From Pyronema omphalodes (taxonomy: Eukaryota > Ascomycota > Pezizomycetes > Pezizales > Pyronemataceae): a stretch of DNA of 64,000 bases. The stretch covers positions 992,001 to 1,056,000 of the forward strand of contig JAJJXM010000007.1 of assembly GCA_024516155.1 (NCBI GenBank), written 5' to 3'. Of the stretch, positions 1-13,385 are shown one piece after another; position 1 is the stretch's first letter; every line of letters starts with the position of its first letter. The notes below the pieces were generated by a model that had not been told where the DNA came from, did not search any database, and was given only the letters and a program-made list of their open reading frames with translations. Position numbers and translations under genes: made by a program.

Positions 1-556
1 CCAGAAAAGTCCGAGTCATGCGGAGGGTCATTAAATATAAATATTCGATGACATCCGATGTCTAGATAGCCTTCCGAGATGAAATTACACAGCATAGATC
101 TAACTAAAAGCTTGACGACCAATTAACGGTTCCCCATTACCATCGTAGGGCTTCGGAAAAAACCAGACGCCGAAAAGTAACTATCTTTATCCGCCGAAAT
201 AATATACGGGGTTCTGATAAACCTAACGACGGCTTCAGAAATCACTATTATACCTTGCGCAGCCTGCCCCAAACGCCAAGTCATACGCAGACGCGGCTTT
301 CTCAACGGCGTTTCGTAATTGTTTCATCCCGCTGCAACGGCGGCTAAACACCTCGTAGCGTCCTACCGGCAATGTAATTCACTTCATATATTACCACACC
401 CCCAACACTACATGCGTTTCTTCATTTTCCTTGTGCATAACTCGAAAATACATTTTGCTTACGATTTTTTTTTGTTGGTGTCTAAGCCGGATCTAGGATA
501 CACTTTCTTTCTTCTGTTTCTCCGGAACTGTTTCTTCGCACCTAATTCCAGCCGCC

Positions 557-1664
557 ATGTTACCGCTCCTATTTCTTCTTCCCTTCCTTGCACGGGTTGC
601 ATTATGTCAAATTCCAACGGAATTTTCCTCAACGTTCGACAAGACCTCCGGAATCCAACTCGTTGTTTCCGTCGGCGGCACGGAGATTGAAAACGGTCAA
701 CTAGTTCCATTATCGGAAACTAAAAAACTGCCAACCTTCGCATTAGGACCATCCTCACCCGTCAATACCAGTAGCAAATACATCATCGTCGCGGTGGATC
801 CTGACGCGCCTTCCCGTTCTAATCCTATCCTCGCGCAGTTCTTACATTATATGAACACGGATTTTTCTCCGGTGTCTGCAACAAACAGAAATATCACAAG
901 TAGTAATGACAGACCGACGGTGAAATATATTGCCCCTAGCCCGCCGATTGGAACAGGGGCACATAGATATGTTTGGTTACTTTATCAACAACCAGATGGG
1001 TTTCAGGCAAAGAATATTCCAACGGCGGATAGAGTTGGTTTTAATGTCACAAAGTGGGCGGAGGAGAATGGACTAAAGCCTGCGATATCAGGGAGTTACT
1101 GGGTATCTGAATTTGGTGGTGAGTTTTGAATGTTTTGTTTTGTTTTTTCCAAAAAAAAAAAAAAAAAAATCAAAACCGAAAAAAAAACTTCATAATCATC
1201 AATTCCATCTAACCCGGATGCTAATTTTTTCTGTAGACGGGAAACTCGGAGTCGGTGATTTGACCGAGGTGCCAATTGTTTCCAACCCGAGCGGTGGTCG
1301 GGATAGTGGAAGTGGTACACCAACACTGCTACCGAGATCGAGTAGCACACGATACGGTAACAGCACTGCCACTTTAATCAGGTCGGGGAACTATACACGG
1401 ACGGTGACACGAAGCCGGGGAGCAGTAACTACCGCGACACCTTTAATTACCGATGCTCCTATAGCATCCGAGGATACGGGTCCTACGATGACTATGACAG
1501 AGATCGTAACGCTTCCATTTGAGTCTGGGACTAGCGCGTCAAATTCAATAAGAAATGGAACGGCAGTATCGAGAGCACCTGGATCGGATGCTGTAGGAAG
1601 GTTTGAGGGGAGGGCTTGGTGGTTGTTGATGGCAGTTTTGGGGGCACATTTCGTGGTTCACTAG
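557..1664 (+). CDS. Secreted PEBP-like protein with Ser/Thr-rich, possibly GPI-anchored tail
   Basis: Two exons, 557-1118 and 1237-1664 (329 aa). The intron has a GTGAGT donor, a CTAAT branch region and a CTGTAG acceptor, and contains a run of about 19 A. Residues 1-17 form a hydrophobic signal peptide. The body matches the phosphatidylethanolamine-binding protein fold: the conserved DPDAP motif at residues 81-85 and the GAHRY motif at 134-138 are the two halves of the family's anion/ligand-binding site. After about residue 190 the chain becomes Ser/Thr/Gly-rich with NGT and NST sequons. It ends in a short hydrophobic stretch (WWLLMAVLGAHFVV), compatible with a GPI-attachment signal or a weak membrane anchor. 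Secreted fungal PEBP-like proteins have poorly defined substrates. The domain call is firm; the surface location and any lipid ligand are inference. Confidence 0.88.
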
Positions 1665-3043
1665 ATGAAAGAAAGCTAGAACGGATGTAACAATATTTTC
1701 CGTCTGATCATGGGATGAAAAGAAAGGGATATAGATAGATTTGCATGTAATGTGACCATGACTACAGATACATATCATCGTACTTGTAGTTTGTTTTTGC
1801 TCTGTCGTGGAGGCTGTGGAAGTATGTACGGTACACAAAGTACTCATTACTGTGGTGCAAAACCCGTATCAATTACGGGATCTTAGATCTTTGGTGTCGC
1901 GTTGAAGCATCCTGACGGAACGGTGTAATCATACAGTTGTCAAACCTCATTCGTTGAAGCTAAAATTGTTGTAACCAATGGTAAGAACATTCCATACTGA
2001 GTTTTTTTTTTGCGACTTTGATATTAATAGCACAAAATCTTACATTCAGGAAGCCAAGCGGTAGGACTGTTGCTCAGTCCCAAAGTCTCCCTGCCCAACG
2101 ACTCTCCGGCTTCTCTGTGTTCTAGCCTCACCCCAACTCAAACACGTTTTGTTCCTTCGTTGCGACGATGATTGGTGAAATGCACGAAAAGACCCCAAAG
2201 ATAAATTAGGAATTATCTTATGCAATTCATCACCCTAAAAGTACTGATCTTCAATGCATTAATTTGCAATACATAGCTCGATGGAGCTTGTTGAAGCTAG
2301 ATGAAGTCTGTCGCGCGAAACCATGCAAAGCGAGTTGGCGATATCTGGCATGCCGCTTTTCCTGTGCATTCCGACAGGTTACGTCGATCATCGCTGCAAC
2401 CACCTTCGGACAAAGACTCAACCGACACACTCTCTATTATCTACGTACATACAGCAGAATAAATATCAACGACCAGCCGTCAGTGCATTTCTTCGCCTAA
2501 ATCACCTATGATTGAAAGCGCTACAGCTCAACACGGCACACATGCAACCACGGCAGGACTTGGTAACGATAAAGCTTGATACTTGGCGCTGTTACGCCGT
2601 TTCACCTGTCTTTTCCAAATTCAACGGTATATCGTAGGATATGTACCGGGCGGCGTTATTCCATTTGCATATTTTTCTGGTCAAGAACGGTGAAAAACGG
2701 CACGCCTACGCATTTGCAATTGGACTCAGGACGATCGAATCATTAATCCAGTGCTGTATCAATATGTACATGTACCTACACGGCATTTATTGAACCTGTC
2801 TTGCATGTATGCATATATGTACTTGGATCAAAGGGTGACTCTGACACTCTTGTATCAGCATGCTTCGGTTTTTCATTCCCTTTTTACAATGGGGAATACC
2901 AACATCATCGCCTTTCATGGAGCACTAAATATCTTGTTGATAATTCTGATCAGACTTGGCTATCAGAGGACTTTAAATCCCTTAGAATGTCTAGAAAGCC
3001 CGCCTGAATTTATAGTCATGCTGTTGCTATATTCAAATTGTAC

Positions 3044-3061
3044 GGGGGGGGGGGGGGGGGG
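3044..3061 (+). repeat. Poly-G homopolymer (18 G)
   Basis: Eighteen consecutive G on the plus strand in intergenic DNA. It is one of five G/C homopolymers of 14-20 nt in the window. Confidence 0.95.
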
Positions 3062-4554
3062 CATACTCAACACAAATCCCGAGTACATTAAGATTCGGAT
3101 CATTCGCACGAACACTAAATCCGCCCTACTTGTATATTCTGGTCTATGGTTAGGATCAATTCTAAAACGGGCCCGTCTACCGACGCGTCACAATCCTTTG
3201 GCTATGGTTCGCATAACTACATGTATGTATCACCATTTTCCACATCACAGACAACAGAGCAATAGAGCAACTCAGCCTTTCAGCCTTTCAGCCTTTCAGC
3301 AGGTTATTTCAGCTCGTAAGTATCGACAATAGCAAGACAGCCAGCTCCGCAGAATGAAAAACTACGCCACTGGTACACCGTCTTGGTACGGCTGATGGCG
3401 GTATTTTAAGGTTGCATCTGATCGGGCTGACTATAACATGAGGTACTGAAATCTTCCAACATACATAACTCCAATATTAATTCATGCGAAATCTTGGTAT
3501 GTGAGTATGTTGACAGCCAGCCTTGTTTTCATTTGTCGGCCGATGTTCAGGGAGGCCTGGAATGCCGGTAAAGTGTATCCCTATACCGAGCTATTCAATT
3601 TTATCTCGTCTATGAACTGTTTATTTTTTGATTCTCAGGGTCCTTAACCTTCAGTCTTACTTCGTATTTGCTCGTCTGTCGGGGTTACTCAAAACCAGGG
3701 ACAATATTGATATAGTGGTCATACCAGAAGATTTCTGGAATGCCGTTGGTTGCGCGTTTGTGTAATGACAAACACGTGTAGATACACTGATCTGAGGTGA
3801 CTTCTACTCGTATATTTCATGGTACAGGGTATGTACTACAATTACTTGGATACCTAGATGATATGTATGTTCTGAGGTTGTTTTTAGGTGTTCGATCTAG
3901 AATTTAGCCTGGTAGATAGAGTTATCAGCCTATGTATATAGGTTATCTTTCGATTCATTCCATTTGTTATGTTGACGTCAGGTACATCACGCCGGAATTG
4001 GAATATACACATTAATGAATATCTAGGATCTGAGATTTCTATTCCCCGCTGATATTTTATTTATGCATGACATCAAGAGTCATATCAATATGGAACACGT
4101 TTAGTTTCAATTTCTTCCATTCGTCATAGCTTCCGGAAAACGCGGGAATAGTGAAGAAGTATTGATACAGAGATACAGGTTGAAATAATGCGGTGTTGTT
4201 CCTCTCATCTTCCTCAAGTAAGGTGAGCGATGGACATGTACATTTAGTTGCGGTTAGATGCAGGAAATCGAAGTAATGCTGCTGTACTTTATCGAAATGC
4301 ATGGGTAAGTCCGACACTTGCTCTGCTGTATCACTTCGCCTGAATGTTATCATACATACCACTGGTACACTGCGGATACCAACACAACCGCCTTGCACGA
4401 ACCATGAGATATGTTATAATGATCACAGTTAAAATTGGGTCTCCACAGCTCTTCAGCCCTCCTTCATTCTCAGGAACACTCTTTCTCGGTGGTGATTCTG
4501 TTGCTACGTCAGAATCATATGAGGTGCACCGTAATTCAGGCACCACAGAGTACG

Positions 4555-4616
4555 TACATATACGGATAGTACATATACGGATAGTACATATACGGATACA
4601 TAGTACAAATACGGAT
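4555..4616 (+). repeat. 15-bp tandem repeat (TACATATACGGATAG)
   Basis: Three near-perfect units followed by a diverged partial unit. Intergenic; no gene overlaps it. Confidence 0.9.
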
Positions 4617-7065
4617 TACTGAACATGAACGGTCAATGGTGACTTGTCAATGTCTCAACCCCGCCTTTTGTAAATCTTTTCAGCCCTTCAGGTCCCTTTA
4701 TATAGCGGGTTGGCAAGAAAACGCGCACCGATATGAGCATTTGAGACCTAACCTATCAAATCTGCAGGTTCAGAAATTCATTTCCATCTGTTGTCTTGCT
4801 TCCTCTCTCTGCGCGTTAGATCGCCAGTCATTCATTGCCAATCTTCCAATCCCAACATAGCAAAAGCTAATAATAAGATTTATCAAATCATATCCAATAT
4901 CAATATCATTAGAAAAGGAATCCCAAGCTAAAAAGGTGACATCCGGTTATGACCGTCGGAAGATACGGAATAAGCTGTATGGTATATACGGACCGTAACC
5001 ATGGCGGATTAGTTCTAGAAATTCAAACGTCGGCCGAGAATATACTTTCTTTGTATTAATGTACCAGCCTGCCTCAGACTGTGATCGGGAGCGCGGGACA
5101 CGGGAACCACATTGCATATTTGAGTTACCTGAGATGTCATGGTAATGGTCCTTCACGGTGTTTGTCGAGTATTTGATATGTCCCGCCCGACACGGATATC
5201 ATATGATATGAGAAAAAAAAACGAAGGGTCTCGCTTGTTTCCCTTGGCATATTGAAGAAGCATAGCCTTGTACCTGTACCTGTATCTGTATCTGTACCTG
5301 TGTCATCGGGCTACATCCGGAGCAGATGATTTTGCGAGATGTCTACCTTGCGACAAACCTTATGACAGCATGTTCAATATCGACACTGTAGATGACACGC
5401 CTTTACGGTTTACTCAACACATAAATGCACCAATATGTTTCGTTCTAACGGGGTACCTGTTTCTTGAAATATGTTTGCAGTCGATTGCATCGTTATTATT
5501 TAGCTGCAGTTTTTTTTCTCAAGGGTGGTGAGACATCTGGTATTGGTTCGGTTTTACAACCGCTGCATTCTAATCCCGATAGTCCGGAACGGGGACGAGG
5601 AAGTCCCAAGGCATCCCGTCACACCGTAACCTGTCGTCTCTTGTAACTGGTGAATGTTGCACTCGTGTGAGTACTCGGAGAGTGCCATTGATTGGGCGCA
5701 TGTCCAAAAATAGTGGGTAATGACAGGGTCCGGTATAGAAACTAGAACGGATAGGGAAATGGAAGTGATGGATAATGAGCAGACTGAATGAGTGGACAAT
5801 AGTTTAGCGCATCGGCCGGGATCATAATTTTTTGAATTATTATGGATTCATGGTGATAATATATACAGCGAGTATGCCTTCAATCAAATTATCTATGTGC
5901 TTCTCAGAAATAATTATTAGTTTGTAATGCCTCGATACCTCCTACACTTCTTCAGATCTGCCCTAGTGCCGTCTCTACATTCAATCGTGTAGTAAATCGA
6001 TTCTTCACTTCTTGTCGGTGTTGTTAAACATCGGATCGCGGATAATAGATCGCTTGCGATTCGACGGGGTGCCGTATTATTTTGTTTTTTTTTGGTGCAT
6101 TTTTTGGACAGTACCACGGTCCGTATCGAAATTGTTTTCCTATTTCAGCTCAGCCCATACCCGCATCATACCGTAAGGAACATATTGACTAACATCTATT
6201 TCTGGAGATCCAATCACTCGCGTGTTGATCTTGGAGTTTGTTGTTGATTATTTTCGAGTCTCACTTTCGGCGCTACATACCCCGCATATGGATGCCACCC
6301 TGTAAATGATCATGACTTCACACTTCCCATTCAGCCCTGTCTGCAGTGTGAATCTTGAGCTTGTCTTGCCTTGAAGCTCAGTCTTACCTGGTCGTGTATA
6401 GTTTGATCACCGGTGGTCCCTGAAATTGGTTGGGATCATCCGCTGAAAAGATCGATCTTAACTTAATCTGGATACACCGGCTAAGAACCAGGGTGTCTTG
6501 GATGAATCTGCGCTGGCATTATGCATCGCTAAAAACCTCGACCGGATGATCTGACCTCTCTTCAACCTCAATTCATCGCTCCGACTACTGAAGCCATCGC
6601 CACCAATAGTTGTGTAGTGCTGTACGCAGAGTCGCGCAGTACAACCAGTGCTGGTACGACTCCGCGAGTTTCTGCATGCCTCTTTTTAGGGACACGTGCG
6701 GTGTGCGTTACGCCCGGCGAATGCGAATCCGTATCGCTATCCGCATTTACATCGTGGGCTGAAGAACCACGAACCTGGATTCAACACAAGTACAACCACA
6801 ATTGGGCTATGCGGTTGAACAGGAGGAACAGTTCGGAATGGTATTTTCGGCATAAGGCACACACGATTTTACAGGTTCGATTTAGTAACTTGTGGTATTT
6901 TTTTACCAACAGTTCGTATGGACAGGGCGGCATAGACACGCAGATGTTAAACGAGCTGACATGAGAGAATGTTTCTCCGGAGTGAAACACTATTGGCTTT
7001 TGACTATTGGTTCTCGTGGGCTCGTGTGGGGTCCTGCCTGACGATTATCATGCAACAGCTGGGTC

Positions 7066-7072
7066 TATAAAG
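7066..7072 (+). promoter_or_regulatory. TATA-like box upstream of the tyrosinase gene
   Basis: TATAAAG lies 231 bp before the tyrosinase ATG at 7303. The spacing would allow a transcription start near 7095-7110 and a pyrimidine-rich leader. This is a sequence match only; no start site is visible. Confidence 0.4.
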
Positions 7073-7302
7073 ACTATCTTAGCAGCTGGTTTTCAAGGCA
7101 ATACCTGCAGCTCAGCTCAACGCGCTACTACGAGATTGGAAATACACATTCATTATTTGAACCCAACACTTTCCCTTCGAAATTTCCGACACTCAGATCT
7201 TTAGGACCAGTTTGTCTGCTGCTACGAGACTGTCTTTCGTTATACCCAGTCGGAGGGTTTTCATTAACTTTGTTAACCCTAACTACAACACTCTAGTTCA
7301 TC

Positions 7303-9727
7303 ATGAAGGCCTGGTCGATCACCGCTGTTGCCATTTATTTGGTTTCAGTAGTGAGTGCATCTCCACTCGTTGATAAGAGACAGGAACAATCTAGTACACC
7401 AGTTACAGGTGCTACGGTGGGAGGAGTTCAGCCGCGTCTTTCAATTCAGAACCTCCAAGCTAAGCCAGATCAATTCAACATGTATCTCCTCGCATTGGTA
7501 TGAATTCTTTCCGACTCCATGAATTTGAAACATTGCTAAATTTTTCCAGGATGCCATGCAAAAAATGCCGGAAACCAACTCTCTTTCATACTACCAAATT
7601 GCCGGAATTCATGGACGTCCCTATATCCCATGGCAAGAGCCCGTCACGGCACAACAAGATAACACAGTCGGATACTGTACTCACTCATCCGGACTATTCA
7701 TCACCTGGCACCGACCCTATATTGCATTGATTGAGCAGCGTGTAGTAGCCATGGCAGTTCAAGAAGCCGCCAAGTTTAGAGGCTCTGATCGTACAAAATA
7801 CGCTGCTGCCGCACGTGAATTGCGACTTCCGTAAGTCCATCATTCGTTCAATTCCCTGCCTTTCATTGAATACGGCTTCTGACATTGTTTTAGATACTGG
7901 GACTGGGCAGCTGAAGATACCCGTTCTGCCATTCCTGCAGTGATGATGCAGCCTAATATCCAAGTCACCCGTCCCAACCCTACCACAGGAGCTACAGAAC
8001 GTGCCAGTATTCGTAACCCATTATTCGCCTACTATTTCACTAACCCGCAGTTGCAACGCCAATACTTCGAAGGCTTCTTCCAACAAACCCCACGCACCCT
8101 TCGTAGCCCAATCAGCCCTAGGGCAGATAACAATGCTGCTTCTGATGCAACTATGCGTAGTCAATATCCAGCCCGTAGACAGAATACCTACAATTTGTTT
8201 TCAATTCCAACTTTCCGGGAATTCTCCTCTACTGCCTTCTCTCCCGGTGGTCAACCAAACGGCTGGACCTCTGTCGAATCCATCCATAATCAGGTTCACG
8301 CAGCTCTCGGAGGACGAGGAGTAACTCCTGGATCCGCAGGACACATGTCAACCGTCGACTACTCCTCCTTCGACCCAATCTTCTGGTTACACCATGCTCA
8401 AGTCGATCGCTTAGGCGCAATGTACCAAGCCACACATCCAGGACAGGTAGTTACACCGCAGCCCGCCACCCCCGTTTTTGCACGAAGGGTCACCGCTCAG
8501 ACAATGGATACCATCGACACTCCTCTTTGGCCGTTCAGAAAGCCCAACAGACAATATTTTACCAGCAGAGATGTTTCAGACGCAGAGTCAATTTGGGGGT
8601 TGGGTTATTCATACCCAGAGGTACCTGCTAGCTATCGAGGAAGGTCAAAGCAGGAATTGGCATCTTTTGTTGCAAGCAGAATCAACGCTTTGTACGCACC
8701 TGCTGTGGCGGCGGCACCAGCGGCACCCGCTGCGCCTGTTGACGCTCCTGCGCCTGCCAACGCTACTGCACCCATCGATGCTCCTGCGCCCGTCAATTCT
8801 CCTGCACCGGTTAATTCTTCTGCACCAGTTAATCCTTCTGCACCTGTCAATGCTCCTGCCCCTGCAGATGGTACCAAGTCTACTGATACTACTGAGCCCG
8901 TCGATGCTACTGAGCCTGCCGATGCTACTGAGCCTGTCGATGTTTCCGAGCCCGCAGATTCCGATAAAGCCGATATATCCTCTGATCCATCAGTAGACCG
9001 CAACGTCATTCTCGGCCGTGGTGAACCCCAGAAAGCCGACAAATCCACTGACTCCTCTTCCTCCACCGCCGCTCCAGCCCAGGGCAAGACCTCCCGCGAA
9101 TGGCTCTGCCATTTCGTCTTCACCCCTGCGGAAGTCGGAGTCGGAGCAACCCCTCAAGTCGACGTCTACTTCGCCAATGCCAACAATGCGTCAAGACCCG
9201 CTGCATCTTCTTTGAGACAGAACCCGGCTTTGAATGCGGCTACTGGAGATTATTATGTTGGATCTGGTGCTGCTCTAGGAAAGTTGCAGTACACGGAGGC
9301 GGATAGGAATATGAAAGTTACTGCGACTGTTCCATTGAACCTCGCGCTTACGGATATGAGTATTGATCCGAATAATGTTCCCGCTTGTGTTAAGCACTTG
9401 GCGGATAATTTGTCTTGGAGGATTCTTGATGTAAGTCTTTTTCTTTTTCTTTCTACTGTTTAACATATATGGTTGGATACATTGGCTAATGACTTTTTCT
9501 TCTTCTTTTAGAATGCTGGTGGTGTTATTGACCTTACGAGAGTCCCATCTCTCAAGGTCGGTGTGTCTTCGGCACAGGTTACTTATGGAGCTGCAAATGA
9601 ATTGCCCAAGTGGGGTAAGTGGGAGACTTACTATGAGGTAACTGAGAAGAAGAGCTGTGGTTTGACTACTGCGGATTCGTCTTTGTTGGGATCTGCTAGA
9701 GCACCTAGATATTTGGGAGGGAACTAG
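7303..9727 (+). CDS. Secreted tyrosinase (polyphenol oxidase) with long Pro/Ala/Asx repeat linker
   Basis: Four exons, 7303-7497, 7550-7830, 7894-9430 and 9512-9727 (742 aa). A signal peptide (residues 1-19) is followed by a dibasic KR at 25-26, a possible Kex2 site. CuA ligands are H86, H110 and H119; C108 two residues before H110 suits the Cys-His thioether of fungal tyrosinases. CuB ligands are H290, H294 and the HH pair at 325/326 in FWLHHAQVDRL. The YWDWA motif sits just after the second intron. Residues about 428-555 are a low-complexity linker built of APVN/APVD and then TEPVDA-type units, followed by a C-terminal domain (about 556-742) of the kind that caps the active site in latent tyrosinases. 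The enzyme hydroxylates monophenols and oxidises o-diphenols to quinones, usually for melanin or phenol detoxification. It is longer than typical fungal tyrosinases because of the linker. Confidence 0.95.
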
Positions 9728-12700
9728 TGGGTATAGAAGCTAGGGGTAGAAGGTAGAAAGAGAAACTAGAAACATGGATGGAGTTTTATTGGAGGAAATA
9801 TGATGAGGAGATGTTTATGGTTGAGGATAAGGATGATGATATGATTGGATACGATTGGATATGACGGAATATGGCTGGCTGGTTGGTTAGGTGGTTGGTT
9901 GGTTATGGAAAATCATGCATAGAAAGTTTTGCTTATCGTAGCTAACCTTTGATTTTTAATTTAATTCCGCACCTTGCGCATGCTTTTGTTTTGTTTCAAT
10001 CAACTATAAACTATCACAAATGCCTTATGTCTTTCAATCTGCATGCAGAGAGGGACGGTCCATGTGCTTGCCGTGTTTCTTATCTCTGATCCTCTTATCC
10101 TCTTATCCTCTTATCCTCACCGGTATCACTCGGCCGAGATGTGAAAATTTGCCAGGAATAGGGCAAGGAAATACCTACTATGCCTTTTCAGATAAATACA
10201 TGCAGGAACAGTGTTAAAGATAGAACGCATGACTTATGATATGTACCGGATATTCAGGGTCATACGTATAGCTCATCAGGCACCCATCTCTGTGCTCTAT
10301 GTAAGAATGAAGTTGAACTACGATGATCAGCCAGAATTTGTAAACACCAGGGCATAGTACGAATTATTTATGGAGTCTTGTGAGTAGACTGCTGCCTGGT
10401 ACTTCCATGCTTCATTCAGCGTGTGATCAAATTATATAAATAGTCTTACGCATGCAGGTGGAGTGATGTACCTGAAATCACTATACAGAGATTCTGTATC
10501 AAGTGATGAACAGATGGTATTGATCTATAAGTAGATTATGAGTCTTAAGAACTTGAGAATAACGCGTGTTTCTGGGGATAGTAACAAGAACGGTGATTGC
10601 GTTTACAGAATCTAGAGGAATCCAACGGAATATAGAGACCGAGTGAGAATTGGTGTGGCATTCTGTAGCAAAGCGTGTAGAGGAGAGCAGAGGGGAGGTG
10701 AGGGAACATGTACCGTGGATAATGGAGCAACAAAGAATTTAATAAAACATGGAGAGAATTGAAAGGGATAAGAATAGCGGGGGTGGAGGGCGGGGCGATG
10801 GTATCCGTTTTCGCTGGGATCTACGAATTTCTATCATGACTGCAGCATTGTAGGATGGGAGTTTGTCAATTACAAGGCTTTTAATGGTTAGTATCATCAC
10901 GGGTATGCGGTGTTGACTGGGAATTGGAATGGAGTTTCATGTTTAAGAAGGCGGATCGATAAGATATAGTGCTGGTTTATAATGGGATGCATGGATTTCA
11001 TTATGTTCGATATATGAGTGGCGAGTGATAAGAGAGTCTGTACAAGGATTTATTTGTGTAGAATATTTTGATTATAAACGAAAGGTTGATTGATTGGAAC
11101 TTCAAAGGCGAGCTTGGAGATGGTAATGAAATGATTGGGAATCTATGATACAAGACAACGATTTGAGATGGCGCGGATAGCAGCTGATATCCTGAATGGG
11201 AAGGGATAATGAGATTCTGAGGAATTGGATGATGAGGACAATGAGATGTAAGTTTTGGTGATTTATTTTCTTTACTCATACATTTACAACTCCAGGTTGT
11301 AGACCTTTAAAACACGATCCTGCCTTTGTATATCCCCAAAAGTCATCTGATCATAGTCTGCATACAACCCACTTTCCAAATCAAAAGCACGTCATCCGGA
11401 TTATAACGTATCTTCCTCCTCCGCATAGCGAAATTTAAACTGCTGTAAACTTTAATTCTGTTGCCGTATGCTTTGTAGTATAATGTACAGGGCCGTCATA
11501 ACATTTTTATTAAGTTTAAATCAGATTCGGAGACATCCGCCTGGTGAGAGTTCCCGTTAAGTTGAGATGTTTTTATCACTAATAACATATGAGGGGTATT
11601 CGTGAGTGGCTGCTTCTAGAAGCCGCCGACAGTGAGGGTTTGTAAAATAATGGAGCGAGGAGTGCAAGACCGAGATCATGAGGGATTCGAATACCTTACA
11701 GATATAGTATTACAAGTGAGATATGGTGAACTGCGACTGATTTGAATGAGTTGTAGATATAATGAACATACTGTAGCCGATTGTTTTAGACAAAAAGCGT
11801 CGAGTGTGTTACATGGGTTAATCAGCAGTTACTACTACAGGAGACATGAATGTATTGCACCATCAACCATAATACCTCACATTCCCATTACGATCCAGAA
11901 AAACACTAATACTATAAATTTCTCAAATCCTAACTATTGAAATATATTACTCTATCATCTTCTCTCTATATAATAAATTCATCAGAAAACATTGCCCAAG
12001 TTGATTAACAAATCAGCATGGCGACTTGTGATTAAAACCCCCATTTCTTGCGATAATAAACCTGGTTGCAATACCACCAAAAACTAACCACCAAAACGCC
12101 AAGTATAATTACACATAGACCACCGGCTAGTATACCAGCCCCTATGAAATCAACCATTTTCAATTATTGTTTAAGATTTCCTCTATATCTGGAGGGTTGT
12201 AGAATTGCGGTATGTGAAGAAGTCTGGAGCTGGACGAAGGTTTGCAGTGACTGGTGAACCCGTGGTAGATATTTTGTTTGTAAATATTGTGCTTGAAAGT
12301 TATCATGTAATTTCTAGTAGGTGTATGGTACGGAAAATAATTGTACGATGGATTACCGTAACAAGTCGAAGTATTGATTATCTAATCGGGGTTGAGATAG
12401 TGGGATGAGAATATGGAACGAAGACGAAATTGTCACCAGCTTATAAACTTCTTTTGCATCGTGTTGAGGATTGTATTATTTACTTCGATTACTGGACTTC
12501 TAGATGCTTGATGGTATACAGTGGATCATCATGCCTTTCTTAGGCTCTGATAAATTGTGGAACATATTGGACTAGCTGATTGCATGTTTTTGCGCTTGCT
12601 TTTGTGATCGATTTGATTATTCTCGCTTATTTCACGCTTGTAGATAGCCGCTGACACTCGATGGGATGGAAATAGTAGGTTATGCAAGTTTCGTTTTCTT

Positions 12701-12965
12701 TGTTCTAGTTGTAGTACAAGAAAGGATTTGTGGTCGAGTTGCTGCATAGTGTTCAAGTGCATACCTTTTTCCAACAAGACCATCATCGACGTGAATCGCG
12801 TCATGACTAGTGTTTTCTTTTTTTTTCTTTTTTAATATCTTCAGAGCATGAAAATCTAGAACATTTATTAATTAAGTCATATTATTTCATCCCACCGTTT
12901 CCCACCCCTTTCTCATTAATCCAGCCCCATTAAAACCCTCCATATTTCCCCTCACAACTCCCACC
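9728..12965. other. Intergenic region downstream of the tyrosinase gene
   Basis: About 3.2 kb, AT-rich. After the tyrosinase stop there are GGTTGGTT-type and GGATACGATTGGAT-type short repeats, probably in the 3' UTR or flank, and a CCTCTTATCCTCTTATCC repeat near 10.09 kb. Frames are short and carry no recognisable motif. Confidence 0.6.
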
Positions 12966-13385
12966 CTAAACCCGCTGCGTAAGCGGCGCCAAACTAGCCT
13001 GCGACGGAACAACCCCCAACCGCGCCAACTCGACCTCTCTCCCACGCTCCCCACCGCGTCCATCCATAACCTTCCTCTTCTTCCTCAACTCGGCAAACCG
13101 AGCGCGAAAGCACCGACGCCAAACAAACCAAATACACAAAGCGATACCGATAGCAAGAAGCAACACTGCTCCGGTGGCGGCGGCGTATATGAGCTTGCCT
13201 TTTGGGGTGCTGTTGTTGTTGGAGTCTGTGGATATGCTTGGAGGAACTCCGAATCTTTCGGTACAGTCGCCTGTCGTGATGCCGGTTTCGGCGTCGTGCG
13301 TACAGGTGGAAAGGTCTAGGATGGTTCTGTTGTTGGAGTCGGTGATGGTGGCTTCGTCCGGGGAAAGGGTGCGAGGTAGGTGCAT
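12966..13385 (-). CDS. Small single-pass membrane protein, 5' end unresolved
   Basis: From the ATG at 13385 the frame gives 139 aa. A short luminal/extracellular part holds two cysteines (C28 and C41, possibly a disulfide) and NNST/NRT sequons. One hydrophobic helix spans about residues 66-89 and is followed at once by WRRCFRARF and further Arg/Lys, typical of a type I/III topology with a basic cytosolic tail. Upstream, an intron with a GTGAGT donor (13498), a GCTAAT branch and a CACAG acceptor (13395) would join in frame an exon reading through signal-like residues (PFASCVAVS), but I find no ATG in that exon before a stop near 13640. Either another 5' exon exists or the 5' end is decayed. 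No family recognised. It neighbours two similar genes at 14.4 and 17.8 kb. Confidence 0.55.
   Translation of the reverse strand: MHLPRTLSPDEATITDSNNRTILDLSTCTHDAETGITTGDCTERFGVPPSISTDSNNNSTPKGKLIYAAATGAVLLLAIGIALCIWFVWRRCFRARFAELRKKRKVMDGRGGERGREVELARLGVVPSQASLAPLTQRV

Larger units (their letters stand above)
1665..7302. other. Long gene-poor interval between the PEBP-like gene and the tyrosinase gene
   Basis: About 5.6 kb. Open frames here are short, mostly lack a true ATG, and show no recognisable domain. Contents I can point to are an 18-G homopolymer, a 15-bp tandem repeat near 4.6 kb, a short CTGTAY repeat near 5.27-5.30 kb and the TATA-like box of the tyrosinase gene at the far end. 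One minus-strand frame at 4057-4354 (98 codons from an internal ATG) is the least unlikely coding candidate, but nothing supports it beyond length. Confidence 0.6.

Noticed and set aside
4057..4398. Minus-strand frame ending in DMTLDVMHK with fairly natural composition
   Set aside because: No ATG at its start (the first internal ATG leaves 98 codons), no splice partner, no recognised family; kept only as a weak candidate.
8632..9123. 163-codon minus-strand frame opposite the tyrosinase linker
   Set aside because: Antisense of the Pro/Ala repeat coding sequence; Gly/Ala/Ser repeat composition arises from the sense strand, and the sense gene is unambiguous.
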